DNA of 64,000 bases, taken from NCBI RefSeq assembly GCF_001544495.1, contig NZ_FCNZ02000011.1, positions 1-64,000 on the forward strand, read 5' to 3'. The position numbers and the translations under genes were made by a program. A model generated the notes under the pieces. That model did no database searches. It saw nothing but the letters and a program-made list of their open reading frames with translations, and had not been told where the DNA came from. Below, one piece after another: positions 16,507 to 25,404 of the stretch. Position 1 is the first letter of the stretch, and each line of letters starts with the position of its first letter. Source of the DNA: Caballeronia telluris (GTDB lineage Bacteria > Pseudomonadota > Gammaproteobacteria > Burkholderiales > Burkholderiaceae).

Positions 16507-18027
16507 TTAACGCTTGCGCAGCGGCTGATCCTTCAGGAACCACGCGAGCACGAACGCGATCAATACGACGCCCGCCGCCACCAGATACACCGTATGCATG
16601 GAGGCGGCGAAGGCATTCAGATAGTCGTCGTGGAGCGCGGCGGGCAAGTGCTGGATCGCTTGCGGCCCGAGCGAGCGCGGCAGCTCGACGCCCGCCGGAA
16701 TCGCTGCTTCGAGCCGCGAGCGCAGTCCGTTCGAGAAGATCGCGCCGAAAGCCGCAACGCCCACTGAACCGCCGATCGAGCGAAACAGCGTCGCGCCGGA
16801 AGTCGCCACGCCGATCAGGCGAAATTCCACCGCGTTCTGCACGGCAAGCACCAGCACCTGCATCACCATGCCGAGTCCGAGTCCGAGCAGCGCCATGTAG
16901 CCATACATCACGTGCACCGGGGTCGCGATCTGCAGGGTCGAGAGCAAGAGCATCGCGCAGGCGACGAGGGCGGTGCCGGCAATCGGAAACGGGCGGTATT
17001 TGCCGATGCGGCTGATCAGCCGTCCGCTCACGATCGACGAGAAGAGCACGCCGGCCATCATCGGCGTGACTTGCAGGCCGGCTTGCGACGGCGTCGAGCC
17101 TTTCACCACTTGCAGATAAAGCGGCAGGAACGTGACCGAACCGAACAGCGAAAAGCCGACGATAAAGCCGATCAGCCCGCTCAGCACGAAAGTGCGATCC
17201 GTGAAAAGCGACAGCGGCATGATCGGTTCGGCGGCCAGCCGTTCTTCGTAGACGAAGCCGCCAATCGAAATCAGCCCGAGCAGGAGCGTGCACCACAACT
17301 GCGGCGAACTCCACGGCAGGAGCGTGCCGCCCTGGCTCGTGAACAGGATGATGCAGGTGAGGGCGGACGCGAGAAACGCCGCGCCCATGTAGTCGACCTT
17401 GTGGCGGACATGCGCCGTGTGCGGCTTGAAAACGAGCCCGATCACGACGAGCGCGATCACGCCGAGCGGCACGTTGATGTAAAAAATCCAGCGCCACGAC
17501 AGATGTTCGACCAGAAAGCCGCCCACGAGCGGACCGACCACGGTCGCGAGTCCGAACACGCCGCCGAAGAGGCCCTGATAGCGGCCGCGTTCGGCGGGCG
17601 GGATTACGTCGGCGATGGCGGCCATCGTGATGACCATCAGTCCGCCGCCGCCGAGGCCCTGCAACGCGCGCAGCACGATCAACTGCGTCATGTCCTGCGC
17701 GACGCCGCACAGAATGGAGCCAGCAAGAAAGATCAGGATCGACGCCTGCAACACGACTTTGCGGCCGAACAGGTCGCCGAACTTGCCATAAAGCGGCACG
17801 ACGATCGTCGAGGTGAGCAGATACGACGTCACCACCCAGGACAAATTCTCAAGCCCGCCGAGTTCGCCGACGATCGTCGGCAGGGCGGTGGAGACAATGG
17901 TCTGGTCAAGCGCGCCGAGCAGCATGACGAGCAGCAGCGCCGTGAAAAGCAGGCGGATCGGCGGCCGTTCAGCGGGTTGCGCAACGGCGGACGAGGCGTC
18001 CGCGGCGGTTTGGTGCAAAGATGCCAT
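16507..18027 (-). CDS. DHA2 family (EmrB/QacA-type) multidrug MFS exporter
   Basis: A 506-residue, 14-helix drug:proton antiporter. Motif D1 is LLGALDQTIVSTALPTIV near residue 40, motif A is GKFGDLFGRKVV, and motif C is GVFGLATVVGPLVGGFLVE. These mark export of hydrophobic or cationic drugs through the inner membrane. It diverges from a TetR gene across a 65-bp spacer containing a clear dyad, the usual layout for repressor-controlled efflux. No membrane-fusion partner is adjacent. Confidence 0.92.
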   Translation of the reverse strand: MASLHQTAADASSAVAQPAERPPIRLLFTALLLVMLLGALDQTIVSTALPTIVGELGGLENLSWVVTSYLLTSTIVVPLYGKFGDLFGRKVVLQASILIFLAGSILCGVAQDMTQLIVLRALQGLGGGGLMVITMAAIADVIPPAERGRYQGLFGGVFGLATVVGPLVGGFLVEHLSWRWIFYINVPLGVIALVVIGLVFKPHTAHVRHKVDYMGAAFLASALTCIILFTSQGGTLLPWSSPQLWCTLLLGLISIGGFVYEERLAAEPIMPLSLFTDRTFVLSGLIGFIVGFSLFGSVTFLPLYLQVVKGSTPSQAGLQVTPMMAGVLFSSIVSGRLISRIGKYRPFPIAGTALVACAMLLLSTLQIATPVHVMYGYMALLGLGLGMVMQVLVLAVQNAVEFRLIGVATSGATLFRSIGGSVGVAAFGAIFSNGLRSRLEAAIPAGVELPRSLGPQAIQHLPAALHDDYLNAFAASMHTVYLVAAGVVLIAFVLAWFLKDQPLRKR

Positions 18028-18048
18028 CGAGTGACTCGATTGAAATTA

Positions 18049-18066
18049 ATTAACACGGAAGTTAAT
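18049..18066. promoter_or_regulatory. Candidate TetR operator between exporter and repressor genes
   Basis: The perfect inverted repeat ATTAAC-N6-GTTAAT (18 bp) lies in the AT-rich spacer shared by the two divergent genes, 22 bp before the exporter ATG and 27 bp before the repressor ATG. Length, symmetry and position fit a TetR-family site. Confidence 0.6.
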
Positions 18067-18092
18067 ATTAGGCTTCGTCTACTGTCCGGTCA

Positions 18093-18767
18093 ATGGATCT
18101 CATGACAAAAGTTGTTACCGAAACTGACAAAGCCGCGCCGCGCAAGGCCGGACGGCGCCCCGGGCGCCCGAGCGGCGCGCACGGCGCCGACGCGCGCGAG
18201 CATCTGCTGGACCTCGCGCTCGGGATGTTCGCCAAACAGGGCATTGTCGAGACGACGCTCGGCGCGATCGCGCGCGAGGCGGGCGTGACGCCGGCGATGG
18301 TTCACTATTACTTCAAGACGCGCGATCAGTTGCTCGACGTGCTGATCGACGAACGTTTCATCCCCTTGCGCACCGAACTGGGCCGCGCATTCGCCGATCC
18401 CGAGGCCGAGCCCGCCGATGCGTTGCGCGCTTTTGCTGAAGCGCTGGTCGCCACGGTCGACAAGCATCCGTGGTTCGCGGCGCTGTGGGTGCGCGAAGTG
18501 ATCAGCGATGGCGGGCTGCTCAGGCGGCGCATGGCCGAGCGTTTCGGCGACGAGAAAGAGTCGACGATCGCGCGCATCGAGCAATGGCAGAAGGAGGGGA
18601 AGCTGAATCCGCAACTGGAGCCGTCGCTGGTGTTCGTGTCGCTGTTCGGCCTGACGGTGTTTCCGCTCGCGACCTGGAAATGGCGCGAAGGCGGACGGCA
18701 TCTGACGAGCAAGCAGATTGCGCGGCACGCGGTCGCGCTGCTGGCGCACGGGGTCGGGCCGGTGTAG
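18093..18767 (+). CDS. TetR family repressor, probable regulator of the adjacent exporter
   Basis: A 224-residue regulator with a basic N-terminal tail (KAGRRPGRPSG). The helix-turn-helix is at about 45-75 (GIVETTLGAIAREAGVTPAMVHYYF), and the helical C-terminal domain has the TetR_C hallmark WFAALWVREV. It diverges from the DHA2 exporter, so drug-induced derepression of both genes is likely. ATG 18093 and ATG 18102 are both possible starts; neither has a strong ribosome site. Confidence 0.88.
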   Translation: MDLMTKVVTETDKAAPRKAGRRPGRPSGAHGADAREHLLDLALGMFAKQGIVETTLGAIAREAGVTPAMVHYYFKTRDQLLDVLIDERFIPLRTELGRAFADPEAEPADALRAFAEALVATVDKHPWFAALWVREVISDGGLLRRRMAERFGDEKESTIARIEQWQKEGKLNPQLEPSLVFVSLFGLTVFPLATWKWREGGRHLTSKQIARHAVALLAHGVGPV

Positions 18768-18978
18768 CGCTCTTGTCGACGGATCGCGCGTTTTGCGTCA
18801 ACTGGCCGCAAATATGACCCGAACGAGCGTGTTCCGAACTTCCCGACGAATGTCGGCGATTCGGCGGGGGCGCTGATCGACCTGTGTTTTGCCGAAAACG
18901 ACCGCCGCATGGGCGGCTACGACATGCGCCTGCTGCTGCCGAAGCTCGCGCCGCGCTTCATCAAGTCGCGCGCCTGGT
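18768..18978 (+). pseudogene. Coding-like remnant, unidentified
   Basis: Directly after the TetR stop the same frame stays open and reads like protein: GRKYDPNERVPNFP, then NVGDSAGALIDLCFAEND, then MGGYDMRLLLPKLAPRFIKS. There is no start codon with a ribosome site, and the good-looking part ends where the next gene (minus strand) begins. This suggests the 3' or internal piece of a gene cut by a deletion or rearrangement. I could not identify the parent family. Confidence 0.3.
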
Positions 18979-19701
18979 TTCCTCTTCGAAACGGCGCGAC
19001 GCGTCCTCCACGTCTTGCCGGAATTGCGCGAGCGCCGCTGCGTTCGCATCCGGCGGTTGCAGCGCGGCCCACAGCACGTCGATCAGTTCGTTCGCCGTCG
19101 TGTCGATCTGAGTCTGACTCAGACGACGCTTCGCGAGCGTGGCATCCCACAGCACATGCTCCATCGGCCCGAAGACGAGCGAGCGCATCAGCCTCAGCGG
19201 AATGTCGCCGCGCACGTGCCCGAGTTCCTGCCCGCGCGCGAGCACATTCATCAGCGGCGCGGTGTAGCGACGTTGCAATTCCGTGAGCGTGTCGCTGAGA
19301 TCGTGCTGCTTCGTGCGTCCTTCCGACAGCACCAGCGAGCACAGCCCCGTGCCGTTCACGAGCATTAACCGCAGATGCGTCCTCACGATGAACGCGAACT
19401 GCTGGCGCACGGAGCCGTCGCGCGGCAGGCCTGTTTCGAACGCCTGGATGATTTCGTCGTACCAGTCCGCGATCACCCGGGCGCACAACTCGCGCTTGCC
19501 GCTGAAATAGCTGAACACCGTCGCTTCGGAAATGCCCGCGCGCTGCGCAATCTCGGCGCTGGTTGCAGCGTCGTAGCCTTTTTCGGCGAAGACGTCGCGT
19601 CCCGCCTGAAGGATGTCCTTCACGCGCTGCTGCGACTTGACGCTCGACGGCGTGCGTCGGCTGGATACGGAGGTAGGGGCGGACATGGCGCGGGAAAGCA
19701 C
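18961..19701 (-). CDS. TetR family regulator, probable controller of the liu operon
   Basis: A 246-residue regulator. The helix-turn-helix is at about 28-70 (VKDILQAGRDVFAEKGYDAA, then TSAEIAQRAGISEATVFSYF). The C-terminal domain has TetR_C-like helices and the tail VEDASRRFEEETRRAT. It diverges from the isovaleryl-CoA dehydrogenase gene. In betaproteobacteria a TetR protein named LiuQ controls leucine degradation from this position, so that role is likely here by context. The start may be ATG 19701 or ATG 19686; neither has a clear ribosome site. Confidence 0.82.
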   Translation of the reverse strand: MLSRAMSAPTSVSSRRTPSSVKSQQRVKDILQAGRDVFAEKGYDAATSAEIAQRAGISEATVFSYFSGKRELCARVIADWYDEIIQAFETGLPRDGSVRQQFAFIVRTHLRLMLVNGTGLCSLVLSEGRTKQHDLSDTLTELQRRYTAPLMNVLARGQELGHVRGDIPLRLMRSLVFGPMEHVLWDATLAKRRLSQTQIDTTANELIDVLWAALQPPDANAAALAQFRQDVEDASRRFEEETRRAT

Positions 19702-19712
19702 GGTAATAAATG

Positions 19713-19725
19713 TGAGCGTAGCTCA
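19713..19725. promoter_or_regulatory. Candidate operator of the liu regulator
   Basis: The perfect 13-bp dyad TGAGC-GTA-GCTCA sits 12 bp before the TetR start, in the 146-bp spacer shared with liuA. A longer dyad, GTTGAC...GTCAAC, also spans the next 40 bp. Either could be the repressor site; choosing between them needs binding data. Confidence 0.4.
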
Positions 19726-19847
19726 AAAATGTGTTGACGGCCAGCGCAATTGAGCGTGAAATTGGTCAACACGCTCGAGGCGCGCGCTGTGTGAGCAGCA
19801 CTCATATTCACGGTGCGCCGAAAACATTGAATCTGGAGGAGACACCC

Positions 19848-21029
19848 ATGAATGACGTTCCGGGCCTGAACTTCGCGCTGGGCGAAGACATCGACATGCT
19901 GCGCGATTCGCTCGCGAACTTCTGCGCGAAGGAAATCGCGCCGCGCGCCGGCGAAATCGACCGCACGGACCAATTCCCGATGGACCTCTGGAAGAAATTC
20001 GGCGATCTGGGCGTGCTCGGCATGACGGTCGCTGAGGAATACGGTGGCGCGAACATGGGCTACACCGCGCACATGGTCGCGATGGAGGAGATTTCGCGGG
20101 CGTCGGCGTCGGTCGGGTTGTCGTATGGCGCGCATTCGAATCTGTGCGTGAACCAGCTTCACCGCAACGGCACCGAGGCGCAGAAGCGCAAGTACCTGCC
20201 GAAGCTCGTTTCCGGCGAGCACGTCGGCGCACTGGCGATGAGCGAGCCGAACGCGGGTTCGGACGTCGTCAGCATGAAGCTGCGCGCCGACGAAAAGGGC
20301 GACCACTACGTGCTCAACGGCACCAAGATGTGGATCACGAACGGCCCGGACTGCGACACGCTCGTCGTCTACGCGAAGACGGACATCGAAGCGGGCGCGA
20401 AGGGCATCACGGCGTTCATCGTCGAAAAGGGCATGAAGGGCTTTTCGGTCGCGCAGAAGCTCGACAAGCTCGGCATGCGCGGCTCGCACACGGGCGAACT
20501 CGTGTTCGAGAATGTCGAAGTGCCGAAGGAGAACATCCTCGGCCAACTGAACGGCGGGGCGAAAGTGCTGATGAGCGGGCTCGACTACGAGCGCGCCGTG
20601 CTGGCGGGCGGGCCCACCGGCATCATGCTCGCGTGCATGGACGCGGTCGTGCCGTATATCCACGATCGCAAGCAGTTCGGGCAGGCCATCGGTGAATTCC
20701 AGCTGATTCAGGGCAAGGTCGCCGATCTTTATACGACCTTGCAGGCCTGCCGCGCGTATCTGTACGCGGTCGGACGCCAGCTCGATACGCTCGGCTCAGG
20801 CCACGTCCGGCAAGTGCGCAAGGACTGCGCCGGCGTGATTCTGTACACCGCCGAAAAGGCGACGTGGATGGCCGGCGAAGCCATCCAGATTCTCGGCGGC
20901 AACGGCTATATCAACGAGTATCCGGTCGGACGTTTGTGGCGCGATGCGAAGCTGTATGAAATCGGCGCGGGCACGAGCGAAATCCGCCGGATGCTGATCG
21001 GACGCGAACTCTTCGCTGAAACGGCATAA
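19848..21029 (+). CDS. liuA: Isovaleryl-CoA dehydrogenase
   Basis: A 393-residue acyl-CoA dehydrogenase that oxidises isovaleryl-CoA to 3-methylcrotonyl-CoA in leucine breakdown. The catalytic base E248 lies in [16 protein letters not shown]. This helix-G position, rather than the later one of short-chain enzymes, is diagnostic of isovaleryl-CoA dehydrogenase. Also present are [13 protein letters not shown] (FAD and substrate contacts) and [34 protein letters not shown] precedes the ATG. It is first in the operon liuA-liuB-liuD. Confidence 0.95.
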   Translation: MNDVPGLNFALGEDIDMLRDSLANFCAKEIAPRAGEIDRTDQFPMDLWKKFGDLGVLGMTVAEEYGGANMGYTAHMVAMEEISRASASVGLSYGAHSNLCVNQLHRNGTEAQKRKYLPKLVSGEHVGALAMSEPNAGSDVVSMKLRADEKGDHYVLNGTKMWITNGPDCDTLVVYAKTDIEAGAKGITAFIVEKGMKGFSVAQKLDKLGMRGSHTGELVFENVEVPKENILGQLNGGAKVLMSGLDYERAVLAGGPTGIMLACMDAVVPYIHDRKQFGQAIGEFQLIQGKVADLYTTLQACRAYLYAVGRQLDTLGSGHVRQVRKDCAGVILYTAEKATWMAGEAIQILGGNGYINEYPVGRLWRDAKLYEIGAGTSEIRRMLIGRELFAETA

Positions 21030-21038
21030 GAGCGCGCC

Positions 21039-22646
21039 ATGCCGATCATCGAAACCAAACTGAATCCGCGCGGCGAAGAGTTCCGCACGAACGCGGCGGC
21101 GCTCGAAGCGCTCGTCGCGGATCTGAAAGAAAAAGTCGCCAAACTCGCGCTCGGTGGCGGACAGGCGGCCCGCGACAAGCACGTGTCGCGCAACAAGCTG
21201 CTGCCGCGCGATCGCATCGCGCAACTGCTCGATCCGGGCACGCCGTTTCTGGAACTGTCGCAACTCGCGGCCTACGGCATGTACAACGACGACGCGCCGG
21301 GCGCGGGCGTCATCACCGGCATCGGGCGCATCGCGGGACAAGAGTGCGTGATCGTCTGCAACGACGCGACGGTCAAGGGCGGCACCTACTATCCGGTCAC
21401 GGTCAAGAAGCATCTGCGCGCGCAGGAAATCGCGGAGCAGAACCGGCTGCCGTGCGTGTATCTCGTCGATTCAGGCGGCGCGAACCTGCCGAATCAGGAC
21501 GACGTGTTCCCCGATCGCGATCACTTTGGGCGCATCTTCTACAACCAGGCGAACATGTCGGCGCAGGGGATTGCGCAGATCGCGGTCGTGATGGGTTCGT
21601 GCACGGCGGGCGGCGCCTATGTCCCGGCGATGAGCGACGAATCGATCATCGTGAAGAATCAGGGCACGATTTTCCTCGGCGGCCCGCCTTTGGTGAAGGC
21701 CGCGACCGGCGAGGAAGTGAGCGCCGAAGACCTCGGCGGCGGCGACGTGCACACGCGTCTGTCCGGCGTCGTCGATCATCTCGCGCAGAACGACGCGCAT
21801 GCGTTGGGCATCGCGCGGAGCATCGTCGGGAATCTGAATCGCGTGAAGACGGCGCCGCTCGCGCTGAAAGAACCGCTGCCGCCGCGCTACGATCCGCAAA
21901 GCGTCTACGGCGTGATTCCCGTCGATACCCGCAAGCCCTTCGACGTGCGCGAAGTGATCGCGCGCATCGTCGACGATTCCGCCTTCGACGAATTCAAGGC
22001 CCGCTACGGCACGACGCTCGTCTGCGGTTTCGCGCATATCTGGGGCCATCCGGTCGGGATCGTCGCGAACAACGGCATCCTGTTTTCGGAGTCGGCGCTG
22101 AAGGGCGCGCATTTCATCGAACTGTGCTGCCAGCGCAAAATTCCGCTCGTGTTCTTGCAGAACATCACGGGCTTCATGGTCGGGCGCAAGTACGAGAACG
22201 AAGGCATCGCGAGGAACGGCGCGAAAATGGTGACGGCCGTGGCGACGGCGAAAGTGCCGAAGTTCACGGTGATCATCGGCGGCTCGTTCGGCGCGGGCAA
22301 TTACGGCATGTGCGGCCGCGCGTATTCGCCGCGTTTCCTGTGGATGTGGCCGAACGCGCGCATCTCGGTGATGGGCGGCGAACAGGCGGCGTCGGTGCTC
22401 GCGACCGTGCGGCGTGACGGCATCGAAGGCAAGGGTGGAAGCTGGTCGAAGGAAGAAGAGGAGGCGTTCAAGGCGCCGATCCGCGAGCAGTATGAGCTTC
22501 AGGGGCATCCGTATTACGCGAGCGCGCGTCTCTGGGACGACGGCGTGATCGATCCCGCGCAGACGCGCGACGTGCTCGGTCTCGGGCTCGCCGCGACGAT
22601 GAACGCGCCCATCGAGGACACGCGTTTCGGCGTGTTCCGGATGTGA
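21039..22646 (+). CDS. liuB: 3-methylcrotonyl-CoA carboxylase beta (carboxyltransferase) subunit
   Basis: A 535-residue carboxyltransferase with two crotonase-like halves. It transfers CO2 from biotin to 3-methylcrotonyl-CoA, giving 3-methylglutaconyl-CoA. Characteristic segments are [47 protein letters not shown], and [20 protein letters not shown] in the second half. The methylcrotonyl-type QDDVFPD segment separates it from the propionyl-CoA carboxylase beta subunit. It starts 9 bases after liuA; the upstream ribosome site is weak. Confidence 0.95.
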   Translation: MPIIETKLNPRGEEFRTNAAALEALVADLKEKVAKLALGGGQAARDKHVSRNKLLPRDRIAQLLDPGTPFLELSQLAAYGMYNDDAPGAGVITGIGRIAGQECVIVCNDATVKGGTYYPVTVKKHLRAQEIAEQNRLPCVYLVDSGGANLPNQDDVFPDRDHFGRIFYNQANMSAQGIAQIAVVMGSCTAGGAYVPAMSDESIIVKNQGTIFLGGPPLVKAATGEEVSAEDLGGGDVHTRLSGVVDHLAQNDAHALGIARSIVGNLNRVKTAPLALKEPLPPRYDPQSVYGVIPVDTRKPFDVREVIARIVDDSAFDEFKARYGTTLVCGFAHIWGHPVGIVANNGILFSESALKGAHFIELCCQRKIPLVFLQNITGFMVGRKYENEGIARNGAKMVTAVATAKVPKFTVIIGGSFGAGNYGMCGRAYSPRFLWMWPNARISVMGGEQAASVLATVRRDGIEGKGGSWSKEEEEAFKAPIREQYELQGHPYYASARLWDDGVIDPAQTRDVLGLGLAATMNAPIEDTRFGVFRM

Positions 22647-22674
22647 TGCTCCCTCTTTTACTCAAGGCTCAGCC

Positions 22675-24684
22675 ATGTTCAACAAAATTCTGATCGCGAA
22701 CCGCGGCGAGATCGCGTGCCGCGTCGCGGCGACGGCGAAGCGCATGGGTATCGCGAGCGTCGCCGTCTATTCCGATGCCGACGCGAAAGCGAAGCACGTC
22801 GCCGTGTGCGATGAAGCGGTGCACGTCGGCGGTGCGGCGGCGGGCGAAAGCTATTTGCGCATCGAACGCATCATCGACGCCGCGCTGAAAACCGGCGCGC
22901 AGGCGATCCATCCGGGCTACGGTTTCCTTTCCGAAAACGAGGACTTCGCGCGTGCCTGCGACAAGGCGGGACTGGTGTTCATCGGCCCGCCGGTCGAGGC
23001 GATCTCCGCGATGGGATCGAAGGCGGCGGCCAAGGCGCTGATGCAGACGGCGTCGGTGCCGCTCGTCCCCGGCTATCACGGCGACGATCAGGACGCCGTG
23101 CTCCTGCAACGCGAAGCGGACCGCATCGGTTATCCGGTGTTGTTAAAAGCGAGCGCGGGCGGCGGCGGCAAGGGAATGCGCGTCGTCGAAAAGAGCGCGG
23201 ACTTCGCGGCGGCGCTTGCTTCGTGCAAGCGCGAGGCGGCGTCGAGTTTCGGCAACGATCGCGTGTTGATCGAAAAGTATCTGCTGCGTCCGCGCCATGT
23301 CGAAGTGCAAGTCTTCGCCGACAAGCACGGTGGCGCTGTCTATCTCTTCGATCGCGATTGCTCCGTGCAGCGCCGGCACCAGAAGGTGCTGGAAGAAGCG
23401 CCCGCGCCGGGTCTCTCCAATGAAGTGCGTCGCGCGATGGGCGAAGCCGCCGTCGCCGCGGCGCGCGCGGTGAATTACGTGGGCGCCGGCACCGTCGAAT
23501 TCATCATGACGCAGGACGGTCAGTTCTATTTCATGGAGATGAACACGCGCTTGCAGGTCGAGCATCCGGTGACGGAAATGGTCACGGGTCTCGATCTCGT
23601 CGAATGGCAGTTGCAGGTGGCGTCGGGCGGGCCGCTGCCGTTGAAACAGCAGGAGCTGAAAGTCGACGGCCACGCGATCGAAGCGCGCATCTATGCGGAA
23701 AATCCGTCGCGCGGATTTTTACCGTCGACGGGCACGCTCAAGCATCTGCGCATGCCGCAGTCGGATCAGTTCACGATAAGCGGCAACGTTCGTATCGACA
23801 GCGGTGTGCGCGAAGGCGACACCATCACGCCGTTCTACGATCCGATGATCGCCAAGCTGATCGTGCACGGTCGCGACCGCGCCGATGCGCTCGCGCTGAT
23901 GGCGCGCGCGTTGCGTGAATTCGAAGTGATCGGGCCGCACACGAACGTCGAGTTCTTGCAGCGGATCGTCGCGAGCGAGCCGTTCTCGACGGGCGATCTC
24001 GACACCGGCCTGATCGAGCGTCATCACGACACGCTGTTCGCACCGTCGACCGTGCCGCAGAAAGCAGCGCTCGCGCTGGCCTGCGCCGCCTTGCTGACCC
24101 GCGAAGGCGGCGAGGCGCACGGCAACTCTCCGTGGGACGCGCTGTCGCACTGGCGCATGGCGGGCGGCTACGCGCAGGACCTGAACTGGCGCGCGATCGC
24201 CACCGATGAAACGCTGCAAGCGGTGTTCACGCGCGAATCGACGGCGATGCACGTCAACGACAAGCGCCTCGAACTGCTCGGCGAAAGCGTGCGCTTCGAC
24301 TGGTCGCATGGAGACGAGCCGCATACGTTCGCGGTGCTGCTCGACGACACGCTCATCAAGGGCCGCGTGTTCATCGACGGCGACGTTTTTCACGTGTTCT
24401 ATCAGGGCGCATCGCTCGCGTTCGAATGGCAGAACCTGATGGCCCACGCCGCCGACGCCGAGCACGAAGGGCGTCTGACCGCGCCGATGCCGGGCAAGGT
24501 CATCGCGGTGCTGGTGGAAACGGGGGCATCGGTGGAAAAGGGCGCGCCGCTGCTCGTGATGGAGGCGATGAAGATGGAGCACACGATCGTCGCGCCTTCG
24601 GGCGGCAAGGTCGGCGAGATTCTCTTCAGCGTCGGCGACCAGGTTGCCGACGGCGCCCAACTGCTCGTCATGGAAGCCAGTTGA
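22675..24684 (+). CDS. liuD: 3-methylcrotonyl-CoA carboxylase alpha (biotin) subunit
   Basis: A 669-residue biotin carboxylase/biotin carrier fusion. The biotin carboxylase domain (about 1-450) begins MFNKILIANRGEIACRV. It contains the Gly-rich ATP loop KASAGGGGKGMRVV and the catalytic region EMNTRLQVEHPVTE. A linker leads to the biotinyl domain, with biotinylated Lys633 in EAMKMEH. It works with LiuB. The gene begins 28 bases after liuB; liuC (methylglutaconyl-CoA hydratase), often between them, is missing. Its last 17 bases overlap the 3' end of the convergent lipoprotein gene. Confidence 0.95.
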   Translation: MFNKILIANRGEIACRVAATAKRMGIASVAVYSDADAKAKHVAVCDEAVHVGGAAAGESYLRIERIIDAALKTGAQAIHPGYGFLSENEDFARACDKAGLVFIGPPVEAISAMGSKAAAKALMQTASVPLVPGYHGDDQDAVLLQREADRIGYPVLLKASAGGGGKGMRVVEKSADFAAALASCKREAASSFGNDRVLIEKYLLRPRHVEVQVFADKHGGAVYLFDRDCSVQRRHQKVLEEAPAPGLSNEVRRAMGEAAVAAARAVNYVGAGTVEFIMTQDGQFYFMEMNTRLQVEHPVTEMVTGLDLVEWQLQVASGGPLPLKQQELKVDGHAIEARIYAENPSRGFLPSTGTLKHLRMPQSDQFTISGNVRIDSGVREGDTITPFYDPMIAKLIVHGRDRADALALMARALREFEVIGPHTNVEFLQRIVASEPFSTGDLDTGLIERHHDTLFAPSTVPQKAALALACAALLTREGGEAHGNSPWDALSHWRMAGGYAQDLNWRAIATDETLQAVFTRESTAMHVNDKRLELLGESVRFDWSHGDEPHTFAVLLDDTLIKGRVFIDGDVFHVFYQGASLAFEWQNLMAHAADAEHEGRLTAPMPGKVIAVLVETGASVEKGAPLLVMEAMKMEHTIVAPSGGKVGEILFSVGDQVADGAQLLVMEAS

Positions 24685-25198
24685 GCGTCGGCTTGCGCGG
24701 ACCGACCAGCGTTTCCGTCGTCTCCGCCTTGACCAGAATCTCCACGCGCCGGTTCAACGCACGCCCTTCGGGCGTGTTGTTACTGGCGATCGGCTGGAGG
24801 TAGGCCATTCCCTTCGTCCTGATGCGCGCGGCAGGCACGCCGCGTGCAACGAGCGCATCAGCGACCGCCTCGGCGCGCGCCGCGGAAAGCGAGTCGTTAT
24901 ACGCGCGCGTGCCTTCGTTGTCGGTATGGCCTTCGACCAGGATTGGCCGCGAACTGCGCTTGAGGAGCGCGGCGGCGCGGTCGAGCATGGGCGCGCTCGC
25001 GGGGCGGATGGCCGCGTCGTCGGTCTCGAAGAGCGTCGCTTCGGACATGCGCATCTCCACGCCATCCTTACCCGGATGCAGGACGACGCCGTATCGGGCG
25101 TTCAGGGCGTCTTCACGCGACCGGTCGAGACCGGACGAGCAGCCGGCGACGAAAACGGAGAGGACACACAAGCTGCTGATGGTTCGAATGGCTGTCAC
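24668..25198 (-). CDS. OmpA-family lipoprotein
   Basis: A 176-residue protein with a lipoprotein signal (LSVFVAGC, lipidated Cys at about residue 20) and a C-terminal OmpA-like peptidoglycan-binding domain. It contains the HTDNEGTRAYNDSLSAARAEAV motif in two parts (VEGHTDNEG, NDSLSAARAEAV) and ends with RALNRRVEILV. It probably anchors the outer membrane to the cell wall. Its tail overlaps liuD by 17 bp, convergently. Confidence 0.88.
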   Translation of the reverse strand: MTAIRTISSLCVLSVFVAGCSSGLDRSREDALNARYGVVLHPGKDGVEMRMSEATLFETDDAAIRPASAPMLDRAAALLKRSSRPILVEGHTDNEGTRAYNDSLSAARAEAVADALVARGVPAARIRTKGMAYLQPIASNNTPEGRALNRRVEILVKAETTETLVGPRKPTLNWLP

Positions 25199-25404
25199 AA
25201 CGACCTTACGTAGCGGATTGCCCGAAGCAAGTTAGGTCTGATTATATGTAATGGACCGCCGCACTTTGTAAAAGAACATGGGCGCACGGCTGACCAGCCG
25301 ACGACGCGCGATCCATCCTTACGAGCGTGAGCATACAATGCAGCGCGCGCCGGACCTGGCCGGCGCGCCGTCCTTCCCGAACCACGCGCACCCGAATCCA
25401 CGCA

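Noticed and set aside
25345-25368. GC-rich hairpin before the AI-2E-type permease as a terminator or riboswitch
   Set aside because: A 9-bp stem with a 6-nt loop but no T-run and no conserved motif, consistent with chance pairing in GC-rich sequence.
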